DNA of 64,000 nt from Cryobacterium sp. HLT2-28 (GTDB taxonomy: Bacteria; Actinomycetota; Actinomycetes; Actinomycetales; Microbacteriaceae), in NCBI RefSeq assembly GCF_004402495.1, contig NZ_SOFH01000017.1:62001-126000 (forward strand), in the 5' to 3' direction. The notes under the pieces were generated by a model. It was given only the letters and a program-made list of their open reading frames with translations. It was not told the origin of the DNA and made no database searches. Positions 42,478 to 49,798 of this stretch are shown here, in pieces (within the stretch, counting starts at the first letter, position 1; each line of letters begins with the position of its first letter). The position numbers were made by a program, and so were the translations under genes.

Positions 42478-43622
42478 TGGCTGACTCCGTACTCGGGGAT
42501 TGGTGCAGGTTCGAACAGAGGTTGCCCTGGCAACCGATGGGAGTCGTTTGCGACAGGTGTGGCGTAGGTGTAGTCGAAGAGGGTCGACACGTCGGGGAAT
42601 GGACTGTTTTCGGCAAATGCCGCGGCCGCGGCCGCCTGTGCGATTGCGTCCTGGTCGATGGACGCCAATTCCTGCTCGTCGAGCAGTCCGTCCGCGAGGA
42701 GCGTCGCCGCAAAGGCAGGAACCGGGTCTCGCTCTTTCACCTGGATCATCTCTTCGGCTGAACGGTACTTTGCGGGGTCAACGACGGAGTGTCCTCGGAG
42801 CCGCTCGGTCACGACTTCGAGTAGGAACGGCTTGCCGGCACGAGCCATCGCGACCGCCCGTTCGGTCGCCTCGAACACGGCGAGGGGATCGAGACCATCG
42901 ACGCGTTCGGACGCCATCCGGTAGGCGGATGCCCTCTTGTAGAGATCGGGCTCCGCGGAAGACTTCTCGACCGTCGTGGCCATCCCCAGCGCGTTGTTGA
43001 TGACGACGTACACGATTGGCAGATTCCAGAGTGACGCTATGTTCAGGGATTCGTGGAAGGCCCCGATGTTCGTCGTTCCGTCGCCCATCGTGCACAGGAC
43101 GATCTCATCCCCACTGCGATAGTCGATGGCCAGGGCTGCTCCCGTGGCGAGGGGGATCTGACCGCCGACGATGCCGTAACCGCCCAGCATCCGCTTCTCA
43201 AAATCGAACATGTGCATGGACCCACCCCACCCCTTGGACACGCCATCGGCCCGGCCATACAGCTCCGCCATCACCCGATTGGGATGGATGCCGCGAGTTA
43301 TCGCGTAACCATGCTCGCGATAGTTGGTGAAAAGGTAGTCGCTCGGGCGAAGCGCCGCCATGAGTCCGACGACTGCGGCCTCCTCGCCAAGATTCAGGTG
43401 GCAGTATCCGCCGATCATCGCCTGAGTGTAGGCCCGCGCCGCTCGCTCCTCGAACCGGCGAATGAGCATCATCTGGCGGTAGAAACCGACCCAGCGTTTG
43501 CCGGTTCCCTCTTCGGCCAGTGGCGAGGCTGGGGCACGTTCCACCGACCGCGCGGGCGGTATGGGCACCTGCGGCACCCGGGAGGTCTTGGGGGCCGCTG
43601 TTGTTCGCGGACGCGTGGACAT
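42474..43622 (-). CDS. 2-oxo acid dehydrogenase E1 alpha subunit (pyruvate/acetoin type)
   Basis: The 382-residue subunit binds thiamine diphosphate through GDGTTNIGAFHESLNIASLW...VVINN. QMMLIRRFEERAARAY, GGYCHLNLGEEAAVVG and RLRGHSVVDPAKYRSAEE (phosphorylation-loop region) are PDH/acetoin dehydrogenase E1 alpha markers. ATG 43622 is chosen over an upstream in-frame start because GGGAG lies 8 bases before it. It is first in the E1alpha-E1beta-E2 operon. A divergent TetR gene and a palindrome in between suggest control. Confidence 0.92.
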   Translation of the reverse strand: MSTRPRTTAAPKTSRVPQVPIPPARSVERAPASPLAEEGTGKRWVGFYRQMMLIRRFEERAARAYTQAMIGGYCHLNLGEEAAVVGLMAALRPSDYLFTNYREHGYAITRGIHPNRVMAELYGRADGVSKGWGGSMHMFDFEKRMLGGYGIVGGQIPLATGAALAIDYRSGDEIVLCTMGDGTTNIGAFHESLNIASLWNLPIVYVVINNALGMATTVEKSSAEPDLYKRASAYRMASERVDGLDPLAVFEATERAVAMARAGKPFLLEVVTERLRGHSVVDPAKYRSAEEMIQVKERDPVPAFAATLLADGLLDEQELASIDQDAIAQAAAAAAFAENSPFPDVSTLFDYTYATPVANDSHRLPGQPLFEPAPIPEYGVSQ

Positions 43623-43681
43623 AGGAGCACTCCCTGCTCGGCCTTCGTAAGGTCGGGGATCGACGAGTCGTAGCAATCTTT

Positions 43682-43703
43682 AATGATACGAATTGGTTTC
43701 ATT
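43682..43703. promoter_or_regulatory. Palindromic operator between tetR and the dehydrogenase operon
   Basis: The halves AATGATACGAA and TTGGTTTCATT are inverted repeats matching at 9 of 11 positions around an AATT centre. The site is AT-rich in GC-rich DNA. It lies 60 bases from the E1 alpha ATG and 57 bases from the tetR GTG, suiting repression of both by the TetR protein. Confidence 0.65.
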
Positions 43704-43759
43704 CTACATCGAAGAGTACGTTTGAGGTAAGAATTCTTCCCACATCCGAAGGGCTCACC

Positions 43760-44404
43760 GTGGACCCAGCGACCACAGCGCACACCGTTCGCAGACGCGG
43801 CCGTCCCACAGAGGCGGGGCGCATCGAACGTCGAGGGCAGATCCTGGATGCCGCCCTGCCGATCTTTCTCGGCTACGGCTTCGGCAACGCGACGGTCGAC
43901 CGGATAGCGGTCGCGGCCCGGGTCACCAAACGCACCATCTACAGTTACTTCGGCAACAAGGACGGTCTGTTCACCGAGATGCAACGACGCCTCGCCGCGA
44001 ACGTCAGCGGCGAGTCAATGGTTCCAGAGACCCTGGAATCACTGGCCACGCGCATCGTGTATGGCTTGCACTCAGCCCAGATGATTGGGCTGCACCGGCT
44101 CGTGATCGCCGAATCGCTACGGTTTCCGGAACTCGCTCGAAACCTCCACGACAACGGCGACATGCAGCACATCAGGCGCCTGGCGGACCAACTTCGAGCC
44201 GAGCACGGCCCGGCTGTTGCAACCCGTGCGGAATCGCTCTACGCACTGCTTCTGGGTGAGGACTATCGGCGGCGGCTACTCGGGCTGCTGGGTCCGGTGA
44301 CGGCTGCCGAGGCCACGATCCACGCACAGTCGGCACTAGCGCTCATCTGTCTGACGAACAGCGCGGACGTCGAGCACCCCGCAATCACCGAGAACGATCA
44401 GTGA
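43760..44404 (+). CDS. TetR-family regulator of the dehydrogenase operon
   Basis: The 214-residue product has a TetR HTH (about 22-70: RRGQILDAALPIFLGYGFGNATVDRIAVAARVTKRTIYSYFGNKDGL) and a C-terminal domain of the AcrR_C type. It is divergent from the E1alpha-E1beta-E2 operon, with a 22-bp palindrome in the 137-bp gap. That operon and its own gene are the likely targets. The GTG start is preceded by GAAGGG. The zinc-ribbon gene copy 2 starts 23 bases after its stop. Confidence 0.87.
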   Translation: MDPATTAHTVRRRGRPTEAGRIERRGQILDAALPIFLGYGFGNATVDRIAVAARVTKRTIYSYFGNKDGLFTEMQRRLAANVSGESMVPETLESLATRIVYGLHSAQMIGLHRLVIAESLRFPELARNLHDNGDMQHIRRLADQLRAEHGPAVATRAESLYALLLGEDYRRRLLGLLGPVTAAEATIHAQSALALICLTNSADVEHPAITENDQ

Positions 44405-44427
44405 CCTCGACTATCGGGAGGATCGTG

Positions 44428-44571
44428 ATGGACGGCAACCCGCGTGACGTTCCCGCCCGTGGTGACCCTGTCTGCTGGCTCGAGCGAGTGTGTCCGGAAT
44501 GCGGTGCGCTGGTCGAGGCTGACCTGCCGGCAATGTGCTGGCGCTGCGGCGTTGGGGTCCAGCCTTCCTGA
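44428..44571 (+). CDS. 47-residue zinc-ribbon protein, copy 2
   Basis: The gene follows CGGGAGG about 6 bases upstream and encodes PVCWLERVCPECGALVEADL, then PAMCWRCGVGVQPS. It is nearly identical to copy 1 (30526-30675) from the CWLERVCPECG segment on; the N-terminal 12 residues differ more. Codon third positions vary between copies (GAACCC/GACCCT, CTTGAA/CTCGAG), so the protein sequence is under selection. Its place right after tetR suggests it is co-expressed with that regulator. Function unknown. Confidence 0.75.
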   Translation: MDGNPRDVPARGDPVCWLERVCPECGALVEADLPAMCWRCGVGVQPS

Positions 44572-44579
44572 AACCGAGC

Positions 44580-44786
44580 TCCTGGGCATCACCGTCAGGT
44601 CTGCTCGACGGCCACGGCCATCGGAGACGCGATAGCGGATCTCCCGGCCACTCGGATGCCGGATGGGCCGCGGCCGTCGGTGCGCAGGTCGTAGATGGCC
44701 AGCACGTGCACACCGAGATACTCGGCGAGCTCACTCGTCGTGAGGACTGGCTCGAGGCCGAGCCCAGAGAGGATTTCGGCATTCAT
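44580..44786 (-). pseudogene. Excisionase-like HTH gene with a frameshift
   Basis: From ATG 44786 the frame reads LEPVLTTSELAEYLGVHVLA, then IYDLRTDGRGPSGIRV. This is the MerR/Xis-type HTH of actinobacterial integrative elements. The next expected residues, GREIRYRVSD, are present but in the other frame. A single-base frameshift at about 44646-44650 therefore breaks the gene. The end of the domain is also missing. Its place, about 170 bases from the tRNA attachment site, is where xis-int genes normally lie. Confidence 0.72.
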
Positions 44787-44954
44787 ATACCGTAGGTGTC
44801 CGAGGACACCCCAACTCACTCGAACTGGGTCGTGCACCCTCTCCGCGAACGCCCAAAACAGACTGGCGCCGCGGAATATACGGTGAACAAACGTCGAATG
44901 CATCAAGTCTTGCCCTTCCAATGAGGACAAGAAACCCAGGTCAAACTATTTCTC

Positions 44955-44995
44955 GTGTAGCGGGAGCGGGAATTGAACCCGCGACACCACGATTA
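44955..44995. repeat. Proximal attachment site: 41-bp repeat inside tRNA-Met
   Basis: It is identical to 28979-29019 and covers the tRNA 3' end plus 3 flanking bases. Identity stops at the anticodon loop, the usual crossover zone of tyrosine recombinases. The tRNA 5' half is unique to this side. Confidence 0.88.
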
Positions 44996-45031
44996 TGAGC
45001 CGTGTGCTCTAACCAACTGAGCTACCCCGCC
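44958..45031 (-). tRNA. tRNA-Met (CAT anticodon)
   Basis: A 74-nt cloverleaf with acceptor GGCGGGG/TCCCGCT, D-arm GCTCAGTTGGTTAGAGC and anticodon loop CTCATAA carrying CAT. The T-arm is GCGGGTTCAATTCCCGC and the discriminator is A. The first pair is G-U, not the C-A mismatch of initiators, so it is elongator tRNA-Met; tRNA-Ile2 with a modified C is an alternative. CCA is not encoded. It is the integration target of the island to its left. Confidence 0.93.
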
Positions 45032-45064
45032 ACGGCCTGTCGGCTGCAAGAGCTTCCAAGCCTG

Positions 45065-45136
<72 letters not shown>

Positions 45137-45222
45137 AGAACTTCCAACGGGCAGAAGCTGAGCCTTTGTTTTTCGGCAACCGGTAAAGATTATCACCAAC
45201 TTTGCCTGCCCGTTGACCGCGC

Positions 45223-47094
45223 TCAGTCGATGGGCAGCCGAACCCCCGGAAGCGCCCACGCCGTGAACGATGGGCCGACAACCGTGAAGCGGATGCCGCC
45301 GGCATCCACGCCCAGTTCGGCGTCGCCGAAGAGCCTCGTGGCGGCCTCCGCTCCCGCCACCGCCCAGCCGGGGACCACGGCCTCGCCGGCCGCACGGGCG
45401 GCCACCAGAAGCACCGACTCCCCCGCGGTTTCGCGCAGGTAGACGAGCACGTCCTCGCCGACGTGCAGCCAGCGCATCCCGCCCTCGGTCAGCGCGGGGT
45501 GCCCCGTGCGCAGGTGGATCAGCGCCGAGTACAGCTCGATCGTGTCCGCGACCTGCGGCTCGTCGACGCTCGGCCACGGGATCGGGGTGCGGGAGTGCTC
45601 CCCGTCGACCCCGACGAGGCCGAATTCGTCGCCGGCGAAGATCATCGGGATGCCGGGCAGCGTCACCGACATCCCGAAGGCGACCGGCACGCCGCGGTCG
45701 ATCGCGTGGGTGCGGAACCGGGGGGTGTCGTGGGTGTCGAGGGCGTTCATCGTGGACAGCCGGGTGCGCCACGGGAAGCCGGCGACGAACCGTTGGTGGG
45801 TGGCGACGAACTGGTGCCCGTCGTACTGCGGGATCGAAGAGTAGGGCAGGCCGAAGAACGACGACGACGGGCTGCCCGGCCGCGACAGCCAGCTCCAGAG
45901 CGGCCGGGTGAAGTTCGTGTAGGTCATCGCGCCGTGCCAGCCGTCACCCTGGAAGTCGGCCGACGCGTCGTTGGTCGACTCCCCCAGCAGGAGCGTGTCG
46001 GGGTTGGCCTCGATCATGGTGCGACGGATGGTCTGCCGCACCTCGGCGTTCAGGTCCTCGCCCGCGAGCCGGCCCGTCATGTTGGCCACGTCGATCCGCC
46101 AGCCGTCCAGGTGGAACGGCGCCTGCAGCCACTTCGCGACGACGGACCCGGGGCCCTCGATGAAGCGGGTGCGGAGCTCGGCGGATGCCCAGTTGAACTT
46201 GGGCAGGGTCGGCACCCCGAACCACGAGGTGTAGCTGCCGTGCTCGGCGTCGAGCCAGTAGTAGAAGGAGCTCTCCGCGGCATCCGGGCTCAAATGCGCG
46301 GCCCGGAACCACTCGTGCCGGTCGCCGGAGTGGTTGGAGGTGAGGTCGCCGATCACCTTGAAGCCCCGGTCGTGGGCGGCCTCGACCAGGCGCACGAGGG
46401 CGGCGTCGCCGCCGAGGGCCTCGTCGACCTCGCCGAAACTGGAGGCGTCGTAGCGGTGGTTCGACCCGGCCGGGAAGACCGGCGTGAGGTAGATCAGCGT
46501 GACTCCGAGCCGCTGCAGGTGGTCGAGGTGCAGGACGATGCCGTCGAGGTCGCCGCCGTAGAACTGGTGCGAGCGCCCCGGGCCGACCTGGTCGACCGGG
46601 TCGTCCCAAGCCGCGGGGATGCCCCACTCGGGGGTTTCCCGGGCGTCGGCGGCCGGGGAGCGCCCGAACCGGTCGGGGAAGATCTGGTAGATCACGCTGG
46701 AGGCGGCCCAGTCAGGCGCCGCCGGGTAGGCGAGCAGCTTGAAGTCCTCGGTGTCGAGGGTTTCGATGTCGGACAGGCCGGTGGCGTTCAGCCACCAGTG
46801 GGTCCCGTCGGCCAGGTCGATCAGGAACCGGTAGCCGTGCACCGGGTTCTCCACCACGATGGCGGCCTCCCACCACTGCCAGCCGTCCGCCGCGCCGAGG
46901 AGCCTGGCCGCGTCGAATCGGGGCTCCTTGTCGGGGTTGGACCGGGCATAGACGCTCGCCACGGTCCCGAACGACTCGGGGATGCGCACCCGAACCGTGA
47001 CGCTCTCGCCCAATTCGGGGTTCGGGGTGGAGACGTGAAGCGGCGAGCCGTCGTGGTGGGGCGTCAGGACGGAACGAAACCGCGGATCGGGCAC
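45223..47094 (-). CDS. GH13 alpha-glucan hydrolase (neopullulanase/cyclomaltodextrinase-like)
   Basis: The 623-residue enzyme has an N-terminal beta domain of about 125 residues, then the GH13 barrel from SSVIYQIFPDRFGRS. GH13 regions are DLTSNHSG (I), GWRIDVANM with nucleophile Asp (II), LLLGESTND with the acid Glu (III) and ALDTHDTPRF (IV). The extra N-terminal domain suggests a maltodextrin-degrading cytoplasmic enzyme. No signal peptide is visible. It is last in malE-malF-malG-GH13 on the minus strand. The GTG start is 7 bases after the malG stop. Confidence 0.92.
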   Translation of the reverse strand: MPDPRFRSVLTPHHDGSPLHVSTPNPELGESVTVRVRIPESFGTVASVYARSNPDKEPRFDAARLLGAADGWQWWEAAIVVENPVHGYRFLIDLADGTHWWLNATGLSDIETLDTEDFKLLAYPAAPDWAASSVIYQIFPDRFGRSPAADARETPEWGIPAAWDDPVDQVGPGRSHQFYGGDLDGIVLHLDHLQRLGVTLIYLTPVFPAGSNHRYDASSFGEVDEALGGDAALVRLVEAAHDRGFKVIGDLTSNHSGDRHEWFRAAHLSPDAAESSFYYWLDAEHGSYTSWFGVPTLPKFNWASAELRTRFIEGPGSVVAKWLQAPFHLDGWRIDVANMTGRLAGEDLNAEVRQTIRRTMIEANPDTLLLGESTNDASADFQGDGWHGAMTYTNFTRPLWSWLSRPGSPSSSFFGLPYSSIPQYDGHQFVATHQRFVAGFPWRTRLSTMNALDTHDTPRFRTHAIDRGVPVAFGMSVTLPGIPMIFAGDEFGLVGVDGEHSRTPIPWPSVDEPQVADTIELYSALIHLRTGHPALTEGGMRWLHVGEDVLVYLRETAGESVLLVAARAAGEAVVPGWAVAGAEAATRLFGDAELGVDAGGIRFTVVGPSFTAWALPGVRLPID

Positions 47095-47100
47095 GGACCG

Positions 47101-48009
47101 CTACTTCACGGAGCCGGCGGTCAGGCCGCCGACGATGTACTTCTGCAGCCACAGGAACAGGGCCATCACCGGCAGTGCTGCGAGCACGGCGCCGGCCGCG
47201 AAGACCGAGTAGTTGCTGGAGAATTCCTGCGACACGAACTGGTACAGCCCCACGGCGAGGGTCTGCTTCTCGGGGGTGATCAGCACGATGCTGGCGATCA
47301 CGAACTCGTTGGTGGTGCCCACGAAGGAGAGCAGTCCGACCACGGCGAGGATCGGCGCGACCAGGCGCAGGATGATCGTGAAGAAGATCCGGGCGTGGCC
47401 GGCCCCGTCGATCTTGGCGGCCTCGTCGATCGAGGCCGGGACCGTGTTGAAGAAGCCGTACATCAGGTAGGTGTTCACGCCGAGGGCGCCGCCGAGATAG
47501 ACCATGATCAGGCCGACCTGCGAGTCGAGCCCGATCGCCGGGAAGATGTCGGAGATGCCGTTGAGCAGCAGGAAGATGGCCACCACGGCGAGCAGCTGCG
47601 GGAACATCTGCACCAGCACGAGCATCAGCAGGCCGGGGCGGCGGCCGACGAAGCGCATCCGGGAGAACGAGTAGGCGGCGAGAGCGCCGAGGAACACGGT
47701 GCAGAGCGAGGTGATGCCGCCGATCAGGAGGGTGTTGCCGTACCAGGCCGCGTAGGGCTGCTGGGGCAGGTTGAACAGGGTCTGGTAGCTGCCCAGGTCG
47801 ACCTGGCTGAAGAGGCCGTTCGCCGTGATCAGGGTGCCACCGGGGTGCAGTGACGCGGAGAGCACGTAGAGCAGCGGGAACGCGGAGAAGACGACCATGA
47901 TCGCGCCGACCAGGTGGCGCCAGCCGGTGCGGGAGAACCACCGGCCGAAGTTGAACGGTCGTTTCGTCGGGATGTACAGGTCGCTGGTTTCGGGGGCTGC
48001 AATCCGCAT
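47101..48009 (-). CDS. malG: Maltose/maltodextrin ABC transporter permease MalG
   Basis: This 302-residue inner-membrane permease has six helices. The EAA loop DEAAKIDGAGHARIFFTIILRLVAPI contacts the ATPase. It pairs with MalF and starts 1 base before the malF stop region. The N-terminus contains a polar stretch (DLYIPTKRPFNFGRWFSRTG). No malK-type ATPase lies in the window, so a shared MsiK-like ATPase elsewhere is expected, as in other actinobacteria. Confidence 0.93.
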   Translation of the reverse strand: MRIAAPETSDLYIPTKRPFNFGRWFSRTGWRHLVGAIMVVFSAFPLLYVLSASLHPGGTLITANGLFSQVDLGSYQTLFNLPQQPYAAWYGNTLLIGGITSLCTVFLGALAAYSFSRMRFVGRRPGLLMLVLVQMFPQLLAVVAIFLLLNGISDIFPAIGLDSQVGLIMVYLGGALGVNTYLMYGFFNTVPASIDEAAKIDGAGHARIFFTIILRLVAPILAVVGLLSFVGTTNEFVIASIVLITPEKQTLAVGLYQFVSQEFSSNYSVFAAGAVLAALPVMALFLWLQKYIVGGLTAGSVK

Positions 48010-48010
48010 C

Positions 48011-49633
48011 TCAGTTCAACTCCTCTAGCGCCTTGGTCTGTTTGAAGCTGATGACCGACACGAGGGCCACCAGCAGGAAGATGATGATCGAGAACGCGCT
48101 GGCGAGGCCGTAGTCGCGGTTGGCGCCGACGAACGCGACCTTGTAGACCATCGAGATCAGGATGTCGGTGGAGCCGACGTTCACTCCGGCCGTGACGTCG
48201 CGGGGGCCGCCGTTGGTCAGCATGTAGATCAGGTTGAAGTTGTTGAAGTTGAACGCGAACGAGGAGATCAACAGCGGGGCGACGGAGACCAGCAGCAGGG
48301 GCAGCTTGATCAGCCGGAACACCTGGAACGGCCTGGCGCCGTCGACCGTGGCAGCCTCCTGGATCTCGTCCGGGATCGACTGGAGCGCCCCGGTGCAGAC
48401 CAGGAACATGTACGGGAAGCCGAGCCACAGGTTGACGAAGATGATGCTGAACTTGGCCAGCCATTCGTTCGTCAGCCACGGGATGTCGGCGCCGCCGAAC
48501 AGCACCTGGTTGACGAAGCCGAACTGCGGGTTCAGCATCCCGGCCCAGACCAGCGCGGAGAGGAAGGCGGGGAACGCGTACGGCAGGATCAGGACCACCC
48601 GGTAGACGTTCCGGCCGCGCATCCGCAGGTCGTTGAACACGATCGCGAGGAACAGGCCCAGGCCGAAGGTGGTCAACACGGAGAGGAAGGCGAACGCGAA
48701 GGTCCACAGGGTCACGCTGATCAGCGGGCCGCGGATCGACTCGGAACCGAACGCCTTGGCGAAGTTGGCGAGGCCGACCTCGACCTTCCAGCCGGGCAGC
48801 AGTTCGGTGCCGTCGGCGGCGACGAACGAGCCGGTCTTGCCGTTGTCGGCGTAGACCGTGTTCGCCTTGGTGTCGGTCATCGTGCCGGCGGCCTCGTCGT
48901 AGACGAGGTCGGACAGGTAGAGGTAGGCCTTGGACCCGTCCGGGGTGCGGAGGGTCCCGTCGTTCGGGTCGTCCGAGAGCGGCACGGACAGCGCCGCGAT
49001 CTTCTCCTGGTTGCCGACGATGTCGTTGAACTTGAGGCTGGCGTAACCGGGGAGCGCGACCGCCTTGCCGGTGGCGTCGAGGGTGGCGTCGGTGACCGGG
49101 CGGAGCGGGGCATCCGTTCCGCCGAGGCTGACGGTTCCGTCGGGTTCGGTGACCAGGAAACTGTAGTTGCCGAGTTGTTCGACGACGGTGAGCTTGTAGG
49201 TGGCCGAGTCGGGCACGCGCTGCTGGGAGGAGACGATCAGGGCGTTGATCGCGTCCTGCTTGGTGCTGTTGTGACCGGTTCCGTAGTTGGTGAACGCGAT
49301 GTAGCCGGAGTAGCCGACCACGAAGATCTGGAAGATGAGCAGGAAGATCAGCCCGGGGGTGAGGTACTTGGCCGGCAGTTTCTGCTTGCTGAAGTAGATC
49401 CAGTTGACGATGAGGGTGACCAGGAGCACCGCGCCGAAGACGACCCAGTCGGCTCGGAGGAGGAGCACGAAGAGGGCATACACGCTGATCGCGTCGACGA
49501 TGCCGAGCAGGAAGATCTTGACCAGGAGCGTCTTCACCCCGGCGGATGCCGCTTCGGCGATGCGGGCGGCCTGTCGTGAGCGCTTCGACTCTCTGACCTG
49601 CGCCTCGTCGCGCTCGGTGCCTGGGTGGGTCAT
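48011..49633 (-). CDS. malF: Maltose/maltodextrin ABC transporter permease MalF
   Basis: The 540-residue permease is long because of an N-terminal membrane part plus a large extracytoplasmic domain (about 120-290). That domain follows FQIFVVGYSGYIAFTNYGTG and is typical of MalF. The EAA loop DEIQEAATVDGARPFQVFRLIKLPLL is intact. It forms the channel with MalG for sugar delivered by MalE. A 165-bp gap separates it from malE. Confidence 0.93.
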   Translation of the reverse strand: MTHPGTERDEAQVRESKRSRQAARIAEAASAGVKTLLVKIFLLGIVDAISVYALFVLLLRADWVVFGAVLLVTLIVNWIYFSKQKLPAKYLTPGLIFLLIFQIFVVGYSGYIAFTNYGTGHNSTKQDAINALIVSSQQRVPDSATYKLTVVEQLGNYSFLVTEPDGTVSLGGTDAPLRPVTDATLDATGKAVALPGYASLKFNDIVGNQEKIAALSVPLSDDPNDGTLRTPDGSKAYLYLSDLVYDEAAGTMTDTKANTVYADNGKTGSFVAADGTELLPGWKVEVGLANFAKAFGSESIRGPLISVTLWTFAFAFLSVLTTFGLGLFLAIVFNDLRMRGRNVYRVVLILPYAFPAFLSALVWAGMLNPQFGFVNQVLFGGADIPWLTNEWLAKFSIIFVNLWLGFPYMFLVCTGALQSIPDEIQEAATVDGARPFQVFRLIKLPLLLVSVAPLLISSFAFNFNNFNLIYMLTNGGPRDVTAGVNVGSTDILISMVYKVAFVGANRDYGLASAFSIIIFLLVALVSVISFKQTKALEELN

Positions 49634-49798
49634 CTTCGTCCGCTCTCTGCCGCTATGCGTTGTGGATCTGTTCGCCTGCCGGTGCCGGACAGGGGACTAC
49701 GTGGGCCGGGCCGCGTGACGCGGCGGGGCCGGTTGTCGCCCGGCTGCCCCCGGCCTCGAGTCAGAGGCCGGGGGCAGCCGGGTAACGGGGTGGTGCGC

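Larger units (their letters stand above)
28979..44995. mobile_element. Genomic island integrated at tRNA-Met
   Basis: Perfect 41-bp direct repeats at 28979-29019 and 44955-44995 bound this 16-kb segment. The right copy is the 3' part of an intact tRNA-Met. The left copy is a bare tRNA 3' end next to a terminator. This is the footprint of a tyrosine-recombinase element that enters at the anticodon loop and restores the tRNA. A frameshifted excisionase-like gene lies next to the intact tRNA, and no integrase is present. The interior has visibly lower GC in places, many mini-operons and several gene fragments. It appears to be an immobile, decaying element with metabolic cargo. Confidence 0.8.

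Noticed and set aside
40160-43622. Calling the dehydrogenase operon specifically acetoin dehydrogenase or specifically PDH
   Set aside because: E1alpha-E1beta-E2 sequence alone does not separate the two, and no acetoin-specific gene or E3 is nearby.
29020-44954. Insertion sequences or an integrase inside the island
   Set aside because: No transposase (DDE, HUH) or tyrosine/serine recombinase motif was found in any frame. Mobility is inferred from the attachment sites and the excisionase relic only.
45463-47853. A 796-codon open frame antisense to the GH13 enzyme and malG
   Set aside because: The product is a Val/Gly/Arg/Asp-rich string without any domain, and it runs antisense to two clear genes. 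It is a shadow frame.
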